Notes: generated from the letters alone by a model not told the origin. 37,435 nt of DNA from Akkermansia muciniphila (GCA_945861415.1 CAMAUV010000044.1:1-37435), one strand, 5' to 3'; counted from the first letter of the stretch, positions 16,724 through 25,801 are shown. Translations and numbers: made by a program.

Positions 16724-18289
16724 ATGAAACAGGTCACGCTCTACGACACTACACTGCGCGACGGCACGCAGGGCACGGGTATCAATTTTTCAGTCACCGA
16801 TAAACTCCGCGTTGCGCACAAGCTCGATGATTTCGGTATCGACTACATCGAAGGTGGTTGGCCGGGCAGCAATCCGAGGGACGAGCAGTTCTTTGCCGAA
16901 GCCGCCACTCACACTTGGAAGCACGCCAAGTTGACCGCATTCGGCATGACCCGCCGCGGAGGCTTGAAAGTCGAGGATGACGCCCAAGTGGCCAAGTTGC
17001 TTGCAGCCAACACCCCCGGCATCTGCGTGGTGGGCAAAACGTGGCCGCTGCATGTTACAGAAGTGTTTCGCGTCACGCTTGAGGAAAACCTCGCGATGAT
17101 CGCGGACACCGTTCGCTACCTGAAGAGCAAAGACCGCGAGGTTCTCTACGATGCAGAGCATTTCTTCGACAGCTACCGCGAAGACCCGGAATATTCGTTG
17201 GCGACCATCAAGGCGGCGAAGGACGCCGGCGCAGACCTCGTTGTGCTCTGCGAAACCAACGGAGGTGCGATGCCTGAATTCATTTACGAAGTGACGCAGA
17301 AAGCCGTGGTCCATATCGGCTGTGGAGTAGGCATTCACACGCACAATGACGGCGGCGTAGGCGTGGCCAACGCGCTCGCCGCGGTGCGGGCCGGAGCCGT
17401 GCAGGTGCAGGGCACCATCAATGGCTACGGAGAGCGCGTGGGAAACTGCAATCTCACCACCATCATCGCCAATCTCCAGTTAAAGTATGATCTCAGTGTC
17501 GTGCCGGATCTCACGAAACTGCGCGAACTCGCGTTGTTCGTCGATGAACTGGCCAATGTCACGCCGGACATCCGTGCTCCTTACGTGGGGCGCGCCGCCT
17601 TTACTCACAAAGGCGGTCTCCATGTCCACGCCGTGCAAAAGCTGGCTCGCACTTACGAACACGTCAGCCCCGCACTAGTAGGCAATGAGCAAGTCATCGT
17701 CATCTCCGACATGAGCGGCCAGAGTAACGTGCTAGTGAAGGCGGAAAAGCTTGGCTACAAGCTGGACAAAGGCGCCCCACAAGCTGCTGCGGTGCTAGCT
17801 GAAGTGAAGAGACTGGAGAGCGAGGGCTATGAGTTCGAGGCCGCAGAAGCTTCGTTCGATCTCCTTCTCCGTCGCCATCTCAGTAAAGCGAAGCCGCTTT
17901 TCCAGACGCTGGAATACGAATGCAGCTACCGCCTCGACGTGGAGCGCGGCTATGAAAGCTGCCTTGCCACGGTGAAGCTCAACGTGGACGGGGAGATCGT
18001 CATCACCGTAGCCGAGGGCGATGGCCCGGTAAACGCTCTCGATGGAGCGCTACGCAAAGCCCTCGTGGGTCGCTACAGCGGCGTGCTCGAGATGGCGCTC
18101 TCAGATTACAAGGTCCGCATCATCGACGGCCACATGGGCACTGCCGCCAAGACTCGCGTGCTAATCGACAGCAGCCACGGCGCCTCCAATTGGAGCACGG
18201 TCGGCGTGAGCTTTAACATCATCGACGCCTCATGGCGCGCGCTCACCGACAGTGTGGAATACTTCCTCCTCACTTCCGCGGCGTCTTAA
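16724..18289 (+). CDS. cimA: (R)-citramalate synthase CimA
   Basis: Condenses pyruvate with acetyl-CoA to (R)-citramalate, the threonine-independent entry to isoleucine synthesis. The 521-residue protein has the HMGL-like barrel with VTLYDTTLRDGTQ (Arg12-Asp13), FGIDYIEGGWPGSNPRDEQFF, LYDAEHFFDSY, LCETNGGAMP, the metal-binding GIHTHNDGG (His205, His207) and TINGYGERVGNCNL, then a C-terminal LeuA-type regulatory domain from about 390 on. GGWPGSNP distinguishes the CimA class from 2-isopropylmalate and homocitrate synthases. It begins 254 bp after murG with no Shine-Dalgarno sequence. Feedback by isoleucine is known for this class elsewhere and is only inferred here. No leu or ilv genes are in the window. 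Confidence 0.93.
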   Translation: MKQVTLYDTTLRDGTQGTGINFSVTDKLRVAHKLDDFGIDYIEGGWPGSNPRDEQFFAEAATHTWKHAKLTAFGMTRRGGLKVEDDAQVAKLLAANTPGICVVGKTWPLHVTEVFRVTLEENLAMIADTVRYLKSKDREVLYDAEHFFDSYREDPEYSLATIKAAKDAGADLVVLCETNGGAMPEFIYEVTQKAVVHIGCGVGIHTHNDGGVGVANALAAVRAGAVQVQGTINGYGERVGNCNLTTIIANLQLKYDLSVVPDLTKLRELALFVDELANVTPDIRAPYVGRAAFTHKGGLHVHAVQKLARTYEHVSPALVGNEQVIVISDMSGQSNVLVKAEKLGYKLDKGAPQAAAVLAEVKRLESEGYEFEAAEASFDLLLRRHLSKAKPLFQTLEYECSYRLDVERGYESCLATVKLNVDGEIVITVAEGDGPVNALDGALRKALVGRYSGVLEMALSDYKVRIIDGHMGTAAKTRVLIDSSHGASNWSTVGVSFNIIDASWRALTDSVEYFLLTSAAS

Positions 18290-18346
18290 GTCTGTGCAGG
18301 CAACTGGGAGAGAGTCCCGCGTGAACGATATCCACCACTTGCATAG

Positions 18347-18366
18347 CCGTGGAGATGGCTCCACGG
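18347..18366 (+). other. Hairpin between cimA and der
   Basis: Perfect 7-bp stem ccgtgga/tccacgg with loop gatggc, ending 19 bases before the der start. Only a short ttt run follows some 10 bases later, so it is a poor terminator. A leader hairpin acting on der translation is possible but unsupported. Confidence 0.35.
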
Positions 18367-18385
18367 ACAGCAGTCTTTAGACCTT

Positions 18386-19891
18386 ATGGCAGCCCGTATT
18401 CAAAGGAATCACCGCATCGTGGCCATCGTGGGCCGGCCGAATGTGGGTAAATCCGCACTCTTCAACCGTCTCGCGGGCCGCCGCATAGCCATCGTGCACG
18501 ATCAGCCCGGCGTCACCCGCGACCGGCTCTCCGCGCCTCTTTACGAGGCAGCCTACCCCATTCACATCATCGATACAGGCGGTATCGGCGCGACTCTCAG
18601 CGATGATTTCGGCGAGGCTGTGCGCACGGAGGCCGACATCGCGATCATGTCCGCTGACGTCATCCTCTTTGTGGTGGACGCCCTCAGCGGCATCCATCCC
18701 GTGGACCTCATCGTCGCTCAGGTGCTGCGCAAACAGGGCAAGCCCGTTGTGCTCGGCATCAATAAATCCGACGACCCGAAGCACGACAACATGCACGGCG
18801 ACTTTGCGCGCATGGGTTTCAAAACCGTCTGCTCCATCAGCGCCGAGCATGGGCGCGGCATTGACCGGTTGGTGAAAACGATTGAGCGTGACTGCGGCCC
18901 ACCGCCCGAGCAAGCAGAGGTCGCGGAGGGCGAGGAAATTGATCCGCTCACCGATCCCCGCACGGTGCGTGTGGCCATAGTGGGCCGTCCTAACGTTGGT
19001 AAATCCTCTCTCTTCAACGCCATCCTCGGCGACGATCGCGCTATCGTCAGCGATGTGGCCGGCACCACGCGTGACAGCATCGATAGCTACGTGAATCACC
19101 GCGGTCATCCCTTCCTGCTTATCGATACCGCCGGCATCCGTAAGAGCGGCAAAGTAGACACCGAAGTGGAAGCCTTCAGCGTGAAACGCGCCGAGCGCAG
19201 CATTCGCCGCGCGGATGTTGTGGCCCTCGTCATTGATGCCGCCCGCGGCGTCACCGCGCAGGAGCGCAAAATAGCCGGCACCATTCTCGAGGAGAACAAG
19301 CCCTGCATCGTCATCGCCAATAAGTTCGACCTCTACCATCCCGGAGGACAAATGAGCGCGCGGCTCGCCGAGCTGGAAGAGCACGTGAAGCGAGAGCTTT
19401 ATTTCCTTCACTATGCGCCGATGGTCGCTGTCTCCGCGAAGAACAAGGACCGGCTCAATAAAATCTTTGGAGCCATCGATAAAGTGCGCGAAGCCAGCGA
19501 CGCCGCTCTCGGCACCGGTGCCTTCAACCGTCTTCTCTCGGAAGCCATCGAACGGCAGCGCCCGCCCGCGATTAAAGGCCGCCGCTTCAAGCTCTTCTAT
19601 GCCACCCTCGCACGCGAGGAAAAGCAGCGTCCTATCAGCGCCCCGCGCGTCGTGCTCTTCGTGAATCACCGCGAACTCATGACTCCGACTTACACGCGCT
19701 ACCTTGAGAACACCCTGCGCGACAAGATGACCTACACGGGCCTGCCCATCCGCTTCGACGTGCGCGAGCGTAAGCAAAGTGCCGAAGTCATGGCCAAACG
19801 CGGCGGCGGCACAAGGAAGCCACCGGGGCAGAAAAGGGAAGGAAAGAGGGAAGTCAAATCAGGAGGTAAAGGAAAGAGGAGCCGTAAATGA
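18386..19891 (+). CDS. der: Ribosome-assembly GTPase Der (EngA)
   Basis: Tandem-GTPase factor for maturation of the 50S ribosomal subunit. Two G domains: GRPNVGKS at 16-23 with DTGG (63-66) and NKSD (126-129), and GRPNVGKS at 200-207 with DTAG (247-250) and NKFD (312-315). A KH-like C-terminal domain follows (about 375-465), then a basic tail (KRGGGTRKPPGQKREGKR) to residue 501. An acidic linker (GEEIDP) joins the G domains. The stop overlaps the next gene's start by 4 bases (ATGA), so the two ribosome-directed genes are translationally coupled. The der start itself lacks a Shine-Dalgarno sequence. Confidence 0.97.
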   Translation: MAARIQRNHRIVAIVGRPNVGKSALFNRLAGRRIAIVHDQPGVTRDRLSAPLYEAAYPIHIIDTGGIGATLSDDFGEAVRTEADIAIMSADVILFVVDALSGIHPVDLIVAQVLRKQGKPVVLGINKSDDPKHDNMHGDFARMGFKTVCSISAEHGRGIDRLVKTIERDCGPPPEQAEVAEGEEIDPLTDPRTVRVAIVGRPNVGKSSLFNAILGDDRAIVSDVAGTTRDSIDSYVNHRGHPFLLIDTAGIRKSGKVDTEVEAFSVKRAERSIRRADVVALVIDAARGVTAQERKIAGTILEENKPCIVIANKFDLYHPGGQMSARLAELEEHVKRELYFLHYAPMVAVSAKNKDRLNKIFGAIDKVREASDAALGTGAFNRLLSEAIERQRPPAIKGRRFKLFYATLAREEKQRPISAPRVVLFVNHRELMTPTYTRYLENTLRDKMTYTGLPIRFDVRERKQSAEVMAKRGGGTRKPPGQKREGKREVKSGGKGKRSRK

Positions 19892-21306
19892 AATTCACCA
19901 AAAAAGACGGACAGCCCCCGCGTGAGGGCGGGTATCAGCCCAGCGATAGCATCTACGGCTTCGATCAGCAGGACGCCGGGCGTGAGCGCGAACAGCGAAG
20001 CGCCCCGTGGCAGCGGGAAGAACGCGGTGCCCGCCCGCCGGCTTCGATGGACCAGGTGGGCCGCCCGGACCGATTTCCTTCTTCCCGCCGCCGCGACGAC
20101 GAACCGGTCACGGTCAAAGCGCCCGATGCCTCATGGCCCGAGCCGTGGGTGCAGATCAAGTACTTCTCCTATTCACCCGCCGTCTATCCCCGGATGCTCG
20201 CAGGCACCTCGCCGAACATCAAACCGGGCGCGTTCGTCACCATCTACGACCGCAACGGCGAGCGCTTTGGCGCCGGCTTTTACAACGCCCGCGCCCGCGT
20301 CCCGCTGCGCGCCGTGTGGCACGGGCCAAACGAGATTACCGAGGACTATTTTCCCGCTGCCCTTGAACGCGCCGTCTCGCTCCGGCGCAGCGTGCTGCGG
20401 CTAGATGACTCCACAGAAGCCTACCGCGTCATCAGCAGCGATGGCGACGGTCTCAGCGGGCTCAGCGTGGACCGCTACGCTGATGTCCTCTGCATCGAAG
20501 TCCACAGCCTCGGTGTCTGGCAGCGTCTCGACTTATGGATTCCCCGTCTCCACGAACTCTGCGGCACCAATCGCCATCTTGTGCGCGTTGATCCGGACAT
20601 CGCCCGCATCGAAGGCATCCGCGTTCTTGATAAAGAGGAAGCCGTGCGCTCCGTGCGCATCCGCGAGAACAGCGTGCGCTACGAAGTGAATTTCGACGAA
20701 GGCCACAAGACTGGCTTCTTTTGCGACCAGCGCGACAATCGCCGTCTGCTCTCCACTTTGACACGCGGCCTCCGCGTGCTCGACCTTTGCACCTACACCG
20801 GCGGTTTTGCCCTCAGCGCCAAAATCTCCGGCGAAGCAGCGGAGGTCACAGCCGTGGACCTCGATGAAAAGGCGATCGCTCAGGCGAAGAGGAACGCGAA
20901 TCTCAACGTGTGCCGCGGCATCGACTGGGTGCACACCGACGCCTTCACCTACGCCCGCACGATGATCCGGAATGGTGAAAAGTGGGACTGCGTGGTGCTC
21001 GATCCGCCAAAGCTCGTGCACTCCCGCGACAGCGAAGAGGACGACGGCCGTAAGAAATACGAAGACCTCAATGGCCTCGCCATTCAACTCGTAAAGCCCG
21101 GCGGCTTGTTCATCTCCTGCTCCTGCAGCGGCCTCGTGGACGAGGCGGAATTCGAGCGTCTCGTCATCAAAGGCGCCCACCGCAACAAGCGCCGCCTCCA
21201 GTTCTTCAACAAAACCGGAGCCTCGCCCGACCACCCCATCATGTCCAACTGCCTCGAAAGCCGCTACCTCAAGGTGCTGTGGGCGCGGGTCATGGGCGGG
21301 GAGTGA
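19888..21306 (+). CDS. rlmI: RlmI-like class I SAM-dependent rRNA (cytosine-5) methyltransferase
   Basis: Likely methylates a cytosine of 23S rRNA. The 472-residue protein starts with about 65 low-complexity polar residues (rich in Arg, Gln, Pro, Gly), followed by a PUA-like domain (SYSPAVYPRMLAG, KPGAFVTIYDRNG, GFYNARARVPLR), the RlmI central domain (VISSDGDGLSGLSVDRYADVLCIE), and a Rossmann methyltransferase domain: DLCTYTGGFAL (SAM loop), VTAVDLDEKAI, LDPPKL and the catalytic cysteine loop SCSCSGL. Exact target C1962 is inferred from family. Its start is coupled to der (overlap 4 bases), and unusually for this window has a purine-rich agaggag about 6 bases before ATG, plus an aggagg further up. 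The N-terminal extension is absent from E. coli RlmI. Confidence 0.9.
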   Translation: MKFTKKDGQPPREGGYQPSDSIYGFDQQDAGREREQRSAPWQREERGARPPASMDQVGRPDRFPSSRRRDDEPVTVKAPDASWPEPWVQIKYFSYSPAVYPRMLAGTSPNIKPGAFVTIYDRNGERFGAGFYNARARVPLRAVWHGPNEITEDYFPAALERAVSLRRSVLRLDDSTEAYRVISSDGDGLSGLSVDRYADVLCIEVHSLGVWQRLDLWIPRLHELCGTNRHLVRVDPDIARIEGIRVLDKEEAVRSVRIRENSVRYEVNFDEGHKTGFFCDQRDNRRLLSTLTRGLRVLDLCTYTGGFALSAKISGEAAEVTAVDLDEKAIAQAKRNANLNVCRGIDWVHTDAFTYARTMIRNGEKWDCVVLDPPKLVHSRDSEEDDGRKKYEDLNGLAIQLVKPGGLFISCSCSGLVDEAEFERLVIKGAHRNKRRLQFFNKTGASPDHPIMSNCLESRYLKVLWARVMGGE

Positions 21307-21390
21307 TAAACGCAGGCCCGGAGCTTCGTCCTGTCTACTCTTGCGTCCCTAACGACGGACCGGCTCTTGAAGCCACAACGTCCCCGCTCC

Positions 21391-21912
21391 ATGAACATTC
21401 CCCGAATCAGCCGGAAACTTCACACGTGGGCGGCCGTGGTCACGGCACTCCCGTTTTTGCTGGTGATCGCGACCGGGGTGCTTTTGCAACTGGAGCCGCA
21501 ACTGCCGTGGGTAAAACCTCCCAGTGCTCAAGGGAGTGGCGATGTTCCGACGCTGTCGTTTGACGCGCTGTTGGAGAGCGCGAAATCCGCGCCCGGGACC
21601 GGCATCGAATCATGGAAGGATGTGGACCGTTTGGATGTGCAGATGGACAAGGGCATCACCAAAGTGATCAGCACCGGTCACTGGGAGGTCCAGGTTGATC
21701 ACCAGACCGGCAAAGTGCTGAGCAGTGCCGCCCGCCGCGCGGAACTCATCGAGTCCCTGCACGATGGCAGTTTCTTTTCCGAGGGAGTCAAATTTGGCAT
21801 CTTCCTTCCCTGCGCCGTTTTGCTGCTGCTGCTGTGGATCACCGGGTGCTTTCTGTTTCTCCAACCTTCTCTGCGGAAATTGAAGCTCAAACGGCGGGCG
21901 GCAGGCAGTTAG
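21391..21912 (+). CDS. PepSY-associated transmembrane protein
   Basis: A 173-residue inner-membrane protein of the PepSY_TM type. The N-terminus RISRKLHTWAAVVTALPFLL has the conserved R-K-x-H-x-W entry followed by a first helix to about residue 30. A periplasmic PepSY-like segment (about 45-120) contains VQVDHQTGKVLS, and a second helix near 135-160 is CAVLLLLLWITGCFLFLQP. Such proteins are often linked to iron or copper uptake or electron transfer, but nothing adjacent says which. An upstream TTG at 21367 is in frame; ATG 21391 suits the family start. It ends 40 bp before the convergent end of the symporter gene. Confidence 0.85.
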   Translation: MNIPRISRKLHTWAAVVTALPFLLVIATGVLLQLEPQLPWVKPPSAQGSGDVPTLSFDALLESAKSAPGTGIESWKDVDRLDVQMDKGITKVISTGHWEVQVDHQTGKVLSSAARRAELIESLHDGSFFSEGVKFGIFLPCAVLLLLLWITGCFLFLQPSLRKLKLKRRAAGS

Positions 21913-21952
21913 CTTGGTGTCAGTCTAGCGGCAGGAACTAACGATCTTCGCG

Positions 21953-23593
21953 TCACACTGACTGATGCCTTGCCACTGATCTAGGGCAGGTGCGGAAGCA
22001 GAGGGCGATGCAGAAGGTGACGATAGTCCCGAACATGATCATCCACGAGAACTCGATAACCGGCAGCCATGAGGGGCGCAGTTCAGGACACTCCGCCCAG
22101 AACATGCGAATGAGAGTGGTGGGGAGATTGCTCAGAACGGCGACTGCGATAAAGCCGCTGAGCATGGCGATCCAGTTTCCGGTGTCGTTGCCTCGTGTCT
22201 TGGTGAACAGGCCCACGAGGAAGATGCCGAGCAGGGAGCCATACGTATAGCTGAAGCTGCCGAGAATGATGGGGATGATGGTGAGGCTGGGGTTCAGCGC
22301 TTTAACCATGGCAGTGCCGAGACCAACTGCGATGAGGGCGAGAGCAAACCAGAAGGTGGCCTTTTTGATCAGGCGGACGCGGCTCATTTCGTCCTCGGGA
22401 GTTTTGAACCAGCGGAAGTGGAAGTCCCGACAGTAACTGGTCGCGAGGGAATTGAGGGCCGTGCCGAGGGAGCCCATGGTGGTGGCCAGGACGCCTGCGA
22501 TGACCAGTCCGCGGAGGCCGGCGGGCATGATCGTAAGCACGAAATGCGGGAAGACCTGATCACTCTCAGTTTTGCCGGTCAGAGCGCTTATGGGCCGGAG
22601 GTCCGCCGCGACCTTGTTGTAGTAAACCCAGAGCAGGATGCCGATGGTAAGCGTGGCGAAGACAATGGGAATGTCAGCGAGGCCGGAGAGAATGGTAGCC
22701 TTTGCGCTTTGCGTTTTGTCCTTCGCCGTAAGCATGCGCTGAACCATGTCTTGGTCGGTGCCGTGTGTGGCAAGGGTGATGAACAGCGAGCCGAAAAACG
22801 CTACCCAGAGGGTGTATTTGGTGGCGAGGACGCTTTTCACCTGATCCCACCATGTGGCCCCCGGTGCATCGCCTTGCCATGTGAACAGGATCAGGTCCTT
22901 TTCTCCCGTGAGGTGACTGTTGGCTCCATCCCACCCGCCTGGGATATGTCCCAGCAGATACCAGAGGGAGAAGCCCAGCGCGGCGAAAAGCACAGCGATT
23001 TGGATGACGTCGGTCCAAATCACCGCCTTGATGCCGCCAAGGGCGGTGTAGAAGGCGGTGAAGAGACTGATGATCATCATCGCCAGTCCGCAGACCCAGA
23101 ATTGTCCCCAGCCGTTCAGCGGATTTTCCGGATTCATGAGATTCCAAAGAATGACGACGAGGATGGTTGGCACCCAGAGACGCGATCCGCTGGCGAGGGC
23201 CCGGGTCACGAGGAAGACCGCGCTGCCAATGCGACGGGTGCGCGGGCCAAACCGGGTCTCAAGGAACTCATAAATGCTAACGACATTGTGGCGGTAATAG
23301 GCCGGGACAAATACTGCACTGACGACCACGCGCGCCAGCAGGTAACCGATGAGCATGAGCGCATAGGTGTAGTTCCTCATGTCATAGCCCTGACCCGGTG
23401 AACCGAAGAAGGTGCCGGCGCTGATTTCGGAGGCCAGAATGGAAGCCAGAACAGCCCACCAAGGGATGGACCGGCCCCCGAGAGTGAATTCTTTCACATC
23501 CCGGTTTCCGCGGCTGAAGTAAATGCCAATGCCGAGGATGACCGCAAAATAGGCGGCGATGACGAGAAGGTCGAGGGTGAGTTTCCAGTTCAT
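21953..23593 (-). CDS. Sodium:solute symporter (SSS family)
   Basis: A 546-residue transporter with about 13-14 helices, importing a solute with Na+. Family marks: FTLGGRSIPWWAVLASILASEISAGTF in helices 1-2 (including the characteristic GGRxxP-W and A-S-x-x-S-A-x-T-F), VIWTDVIQIAVLF, and ATHGTDQDMVQRMLTAKD in the middle. The similarity to SGLT-type sugar or sialate carriers is general, and the substrate cannot be read. It lies after the LysM gene on the same strand, but a strong terminator (23612-23646) separates them, so it should have its own promoter, which would have to lie in or near that short gap. No Shine-Dalgarno sequence. Confidence 0.93.
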   Translation of the reverse strand: MNWKLTLDLLVIAAYFAVILGIGIYFSRGNRDVKEFTLGGRSIPWWAVLASILASEISAGTFFGSPGQGYDMRNYTYALMLIGYLLARVVVSAVFVPAYYRHNVVSIYEFLETRFGPRTRRIGSAVFLVTRALASGSRLWVPTILVVILWNLMNPENPLNGWGQFWVCGLAMMIISLFTAFYTALGGIKAVIWTDVIQIAVLFAALGFSLWYLLGHIPGGWDGANSHLTGEKDLILFTWQGDAPGATWWDQVKSVLATKYTLWVAFFGSLFITLATHGTDQDMVQRMLTAKDKTQSAKATILSGLADIPIVFATLTIGILLWVYYNKVAADLRPISALTGKTESDQVFPHFVLTIMPAGLRGLVIAGVLATTMGSLGTALNSLATSYCRDFHFRWFKTPEDEMSRVRLIKKATFWFALALIAVGLGTAMVKALNPSLTIIPIILGSFSYTYGSLLGIFLVGLFTKTRGNDTGNWIAMLSGFIAVAVLSNLPTTLIRMFWAECPELRPSWLPVIEFSWMIMFGTIVTFCIALCFRTCPRSVARHQSV

Positions 23594-23611
23594 GCAGTGA
23601 GTAGCGGAAAC

Positions 23612-23646
23612 AAAAAGCGCCCCGGCGGATGGTGCCGTCGGGGCGC
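23612..23646 (-). terminator. Rho-independent terminator after the LysM lipoprotein gene
   Basis: A 12-bp stem (23617-23628 with 23635-23646, arm gcgccccggcgg, one G-T pair) with the 6-base loop atggtg. On the minus strand the stem is followed by TTTTTGTTT. It lies 20 bases past the LysM gene stop and 19 bases before the symporter start, so it isolates the two genes. Confidence 0.9.
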
Positions 23647-23665
23647 GGAGTGAATGGTAGCGCGG

Positions 23666-24247
23666 TTACTTTTTCTTCGGCGGAATCTTCAGAGTCTTGC
23701 CGGCGCGGATAATATCGGAAGAGAGACCGTTGCCACTCTTGATCGCAGCCACGCTGACACCATAACGTTTCGAAAGCCCGTAGAGAGTATCCCCTCGTTT
23801 TAATTTTACATAGGTTGCTCTGATGGCAGCCGGCTTGGGCTTCGGTTTTGGTTTGGAATTGGCCCTAGCGCTCTGGTTGCTGCTGCTAGAGGACGCGGGT
23901 CTCCGGGTGGCTCCCGGGTTTTTACGCGGCGTGTAGGAGGAGGAATTATAGATAGCTGCCCGGGCAGGGCTGTCATCCGTCGGTTGCGTATACATCGCGG
24001 TGTCGTCCGGGATGTTCCGAGGAGGCTTATTGTTGGCGGTTCCGGAGCCACGGGCGGCGTAGCTTTCGAGGTAGTTTCCTTCGTCATCAAAGGGATACTC
24101 CTCCTTGCTGAGTTTGGTCTTTGGTGTAGTGTAATCTACCACATCATCGTAGGCGTCTTTCTTCGTTGAGCTTTCGCATGAAGGAAGAAGCACTGCTGCC
24201 GTAAAGGCAAGCAGGCAGCAAATTAGGGACGTTGATAACCTAGTCAT
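23666..24247 (-). CDS. LysM-domain lipoprotein
   Basis: A 193-residue exported lipoprotein: signal peptide with lipobox LLPSC (Cys24), a polar Ser/Asn/Pro/Lys-rich disordered middle (25-143, including KPKPKPKP), and one C-terminal LysM domain (about 146-193: LKRGDTLYGLSKRYGV, then IRAGKTLKIP). LysM binds N-acetylglucosamine in peptidoglycan, so the protein probably links the outer membrane to the wall; the tether role is an inference. ATG at 24247 is chosen over a GTG three codons upstream. A strong terminator follows. No enzyme domain is present. Confidence 0.9.
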   Translation of the reverse strand: MTRLSTSLICCLLAFTAAVLLPSCESSTKKDAYDDVVDYTTPKTKLSKEEYPFDDEGNYLESYAARGSGTANNKPPRNIPDDTAMYTQPTDDSPARAAIYNSSSYTPRKNPGATRRPASSSSSNQSARANSKPKPKPKPAAIRATYVKLKRGDTLYGLSKRYGVSVAAIKSGNGLSSDIIRAGKTLKIPPKKK

Positions 24248-24292
24248 GGTAAGCACAGAATATGAATAGATTACCCGCTGTCCAGCAGGTAG

Positions 24293-25801
24293 TCAGCGAG
24301 ATGCTTTTCTTGCCCGCGCCACGGGCCGCACTGCCTTTGGGATGCTGATTGCGCCCGGTGCCACGTCGGGCTGTCCGGTGCTGAGGACCACCTGTTTCCA
24401 GAACATGCCGCCTGTGGCGATGGCCTTTTTGCGGCCACCAAGGGCCGCGAGTTCCAGCGGCACCAGCACGTATTCGCTGAGCCAGTTGGATACGACGCAG
24501 CCAGTGTAGCCGGCGAGGGCGGTTTCGACCGCCAGCGCGCCGAGGCGCTCGCAGTAGGTTTGGTCCGCAGCGTTGGGGGCGATGGCGCGGATGTGGTGAC
24601 GGGGGCGATTTACAAAGGGATCAATCCGGCGGCCGCCCGCGTCGTAAAGATTTCCTTCAAGGAGTTCCTCAATCTGGTCGCAGAACCGCTTTTGGATGGG
24701 CTTGCCAAGGAGGGTTACCCCGCGGCTGGCAAAGAGCGGCCCCACGCCTTCCGCGACGACCGTAATGCCCCCGCCCCGCTGCTGAGTGCGCACCTTGTCG
24801 CGCAGGAACTGCAGACAGTTCATAAAAGCGTCCTCCATTTGCCCGGGGGTTACGAAACCGCTGAACATTTCCGGTATTAGCACTAGGAGCGCTTTGCCGT
24901 GGGCGAGTGCGGCGTTGGCGGCCACGAATCCGGAGTCGGCCCCGAATAGTTCCACGATTCCTACGCGGCGGGTGCTGCTGGCTTCGGTTTGCATGGCGGT
25001 GAGCACTTCCGTGGCCTTGCTGACGCTGGTGGCAAATCCAAACGACTGGTTTACCCACGGGATGTCGTTATCCATCGTTTTGGGAACGCAGACGACGCTA
25101 ATGCCGGGCACGAGCGGGGCGAGCTTGGCCGCTGCAGCTAGAGAGCCGTCGCCTCCAAGCACATAGAGAATATGAATGCCCGCAGCCTTGATATTTTTAG
25201 CTATCTGCTTGGCCACTGCGCTGTCCCGGAGGCTGTAGTCGCGGCGGCTGCCGAGGAAGGACCCGCCGTCGCTCAAATGCTGACTGGTAATGCCCGGAGT
25301 GAGTTCGAGCTGGTCGAACGGTGTCATGTTGAGACCCGCGGTGCCGTCGCAGATGCCCACGATGCTTCCGCCTTTGGAGGAATCCAATCCGTAGGTGGTG
25401 CAGTGCCTCTGCACTATGGCGTGGACCACACGATTGAGCCCCGGCGCGACGCCGCCGCTGGTGATTATGGCAGCGCGGACCGTGGCCGGATCGTAATAGA
25501 GAAACTCGCGCGGTCCGGCTTCAAGAAAACTGGGCACGGGCTTTCCCTTTTTCAGGAAGGACATTATGAAATCGATGTCCGCGAGCACCGCACGGCGGGA
25601 CGTGAGCGGGCGGTAGGCACCGACCACGGCAGGCGGCTGCGGATTTTTAATCGTCGCCGGCCCAAGCGAGCCGACCTCAGTGGGCAAGGAGGAGCCAAGA
25701 TCCCACGCTGTGATACGCTCGCCGACACCGTAGAAAGTGCCGTCGAGGGGATTGCTGTTGCGGAGAATGCGTGAGGATTTCGTGCTCATGGGCCGCGTCA
25801 T
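24293..25801 (-). CDS. pfkA: Plant-type 6-phosphofructokinase with an altered F6P-binding motif
   Basis: Phosphorylates fructose 6-phosphate in glycolysis (family role). The 502 residues include an N-terminal extension of about 105, then AGPREFLYYDPATVRAAI and SGGVAPGLN, a layout like plant/spirochaete long PFKs. GGDGS (216-220) with PKTMDND (240-246) gives the Gly/Lys pair seen in plant ATP-dependent enzymes, since PPi enzymes have GGDD. The catalytic Asp244 is present. The usual M-G-R-x-S-G is here LFGADSG (about 285-291), so the Arg that binds F6P from the neighbouring subunit is Ala288. Starts at 25801 and 25789 are equally possible; a longer frame to 26011 would overlap polX. Divergent from polX with a 90-bp gap. 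Confidence 0.88.
   Translation of the reverse strand: MTRPMSTKSSRILRNSNPLDGTFYGVGERITAWDLGSSLPTEVGSLGPATIKNPQPPAVVGAYRPLTSRRAVLADIDFIMSFLKKGKPVPSFLEAGPREFLYYDPATVRAAIITSGGVAPGLNRVVHAIVQRHCTTYGLDSSKGGSIVGICDGTAGLNMTPFDQLELTPGITSQHLSDGGSFLGSRRDYSLRDSAVAKQIAKNIKAAGIHILYVLGGDGSLAAAAKLAPLVPGISVVCVPKTMDNDIPWVNQSFGFATSVSKATEVLTAMQTEASSTRRVGIVELFGADSGFVAANAALAHGKALLVLIPEMFSGFVTPGQMEDAFMNCLQFLRDKVRTQQRGGGITVVAEGVGPLFASRGVTLLGKPIQKRFCDQIEELLEGNLYDAGGRRIDPFVNRPRHHIRAIAPNAADQTYCERLGALAVETALAGYTGCVVSNWLSEYVLVPLELAALGGRKKAIATGGMFWKQVVLSTGQPDVAPGAISIPKAVRPVARARKASR

Noticed and set aside
18377..19777. A 466-codon open frame on the minus strand opposite der
   Set aside because: It mirrors the codon phase of der, is His/Gly/Val-rich with no recognisable domain, and der is complete and highly conserved. 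Long antisense frames are expected in GC-rich genes.
20533..21234. A 233-codon minus-strand frame opposite the rlmI-like gene
   Set aside because: A shadow of a complete conserved gene without any family signature of its own.
21917..21968. Inverted repeat ggtgtcagtc/gactgatgcc between PepSY and symporter gene ends as a bidirectional terminator
   Set aside because: Two of ten pairs are wobble, the loop is over 30 bases and no T-run follows.
22418..23401. A 327-codon plus-strand frame opposite the symporter
   Set aside because: Rich in Asp, Glu, Gly and His, with no hydrophobic core or motif; a shadow of the symporter's codons.
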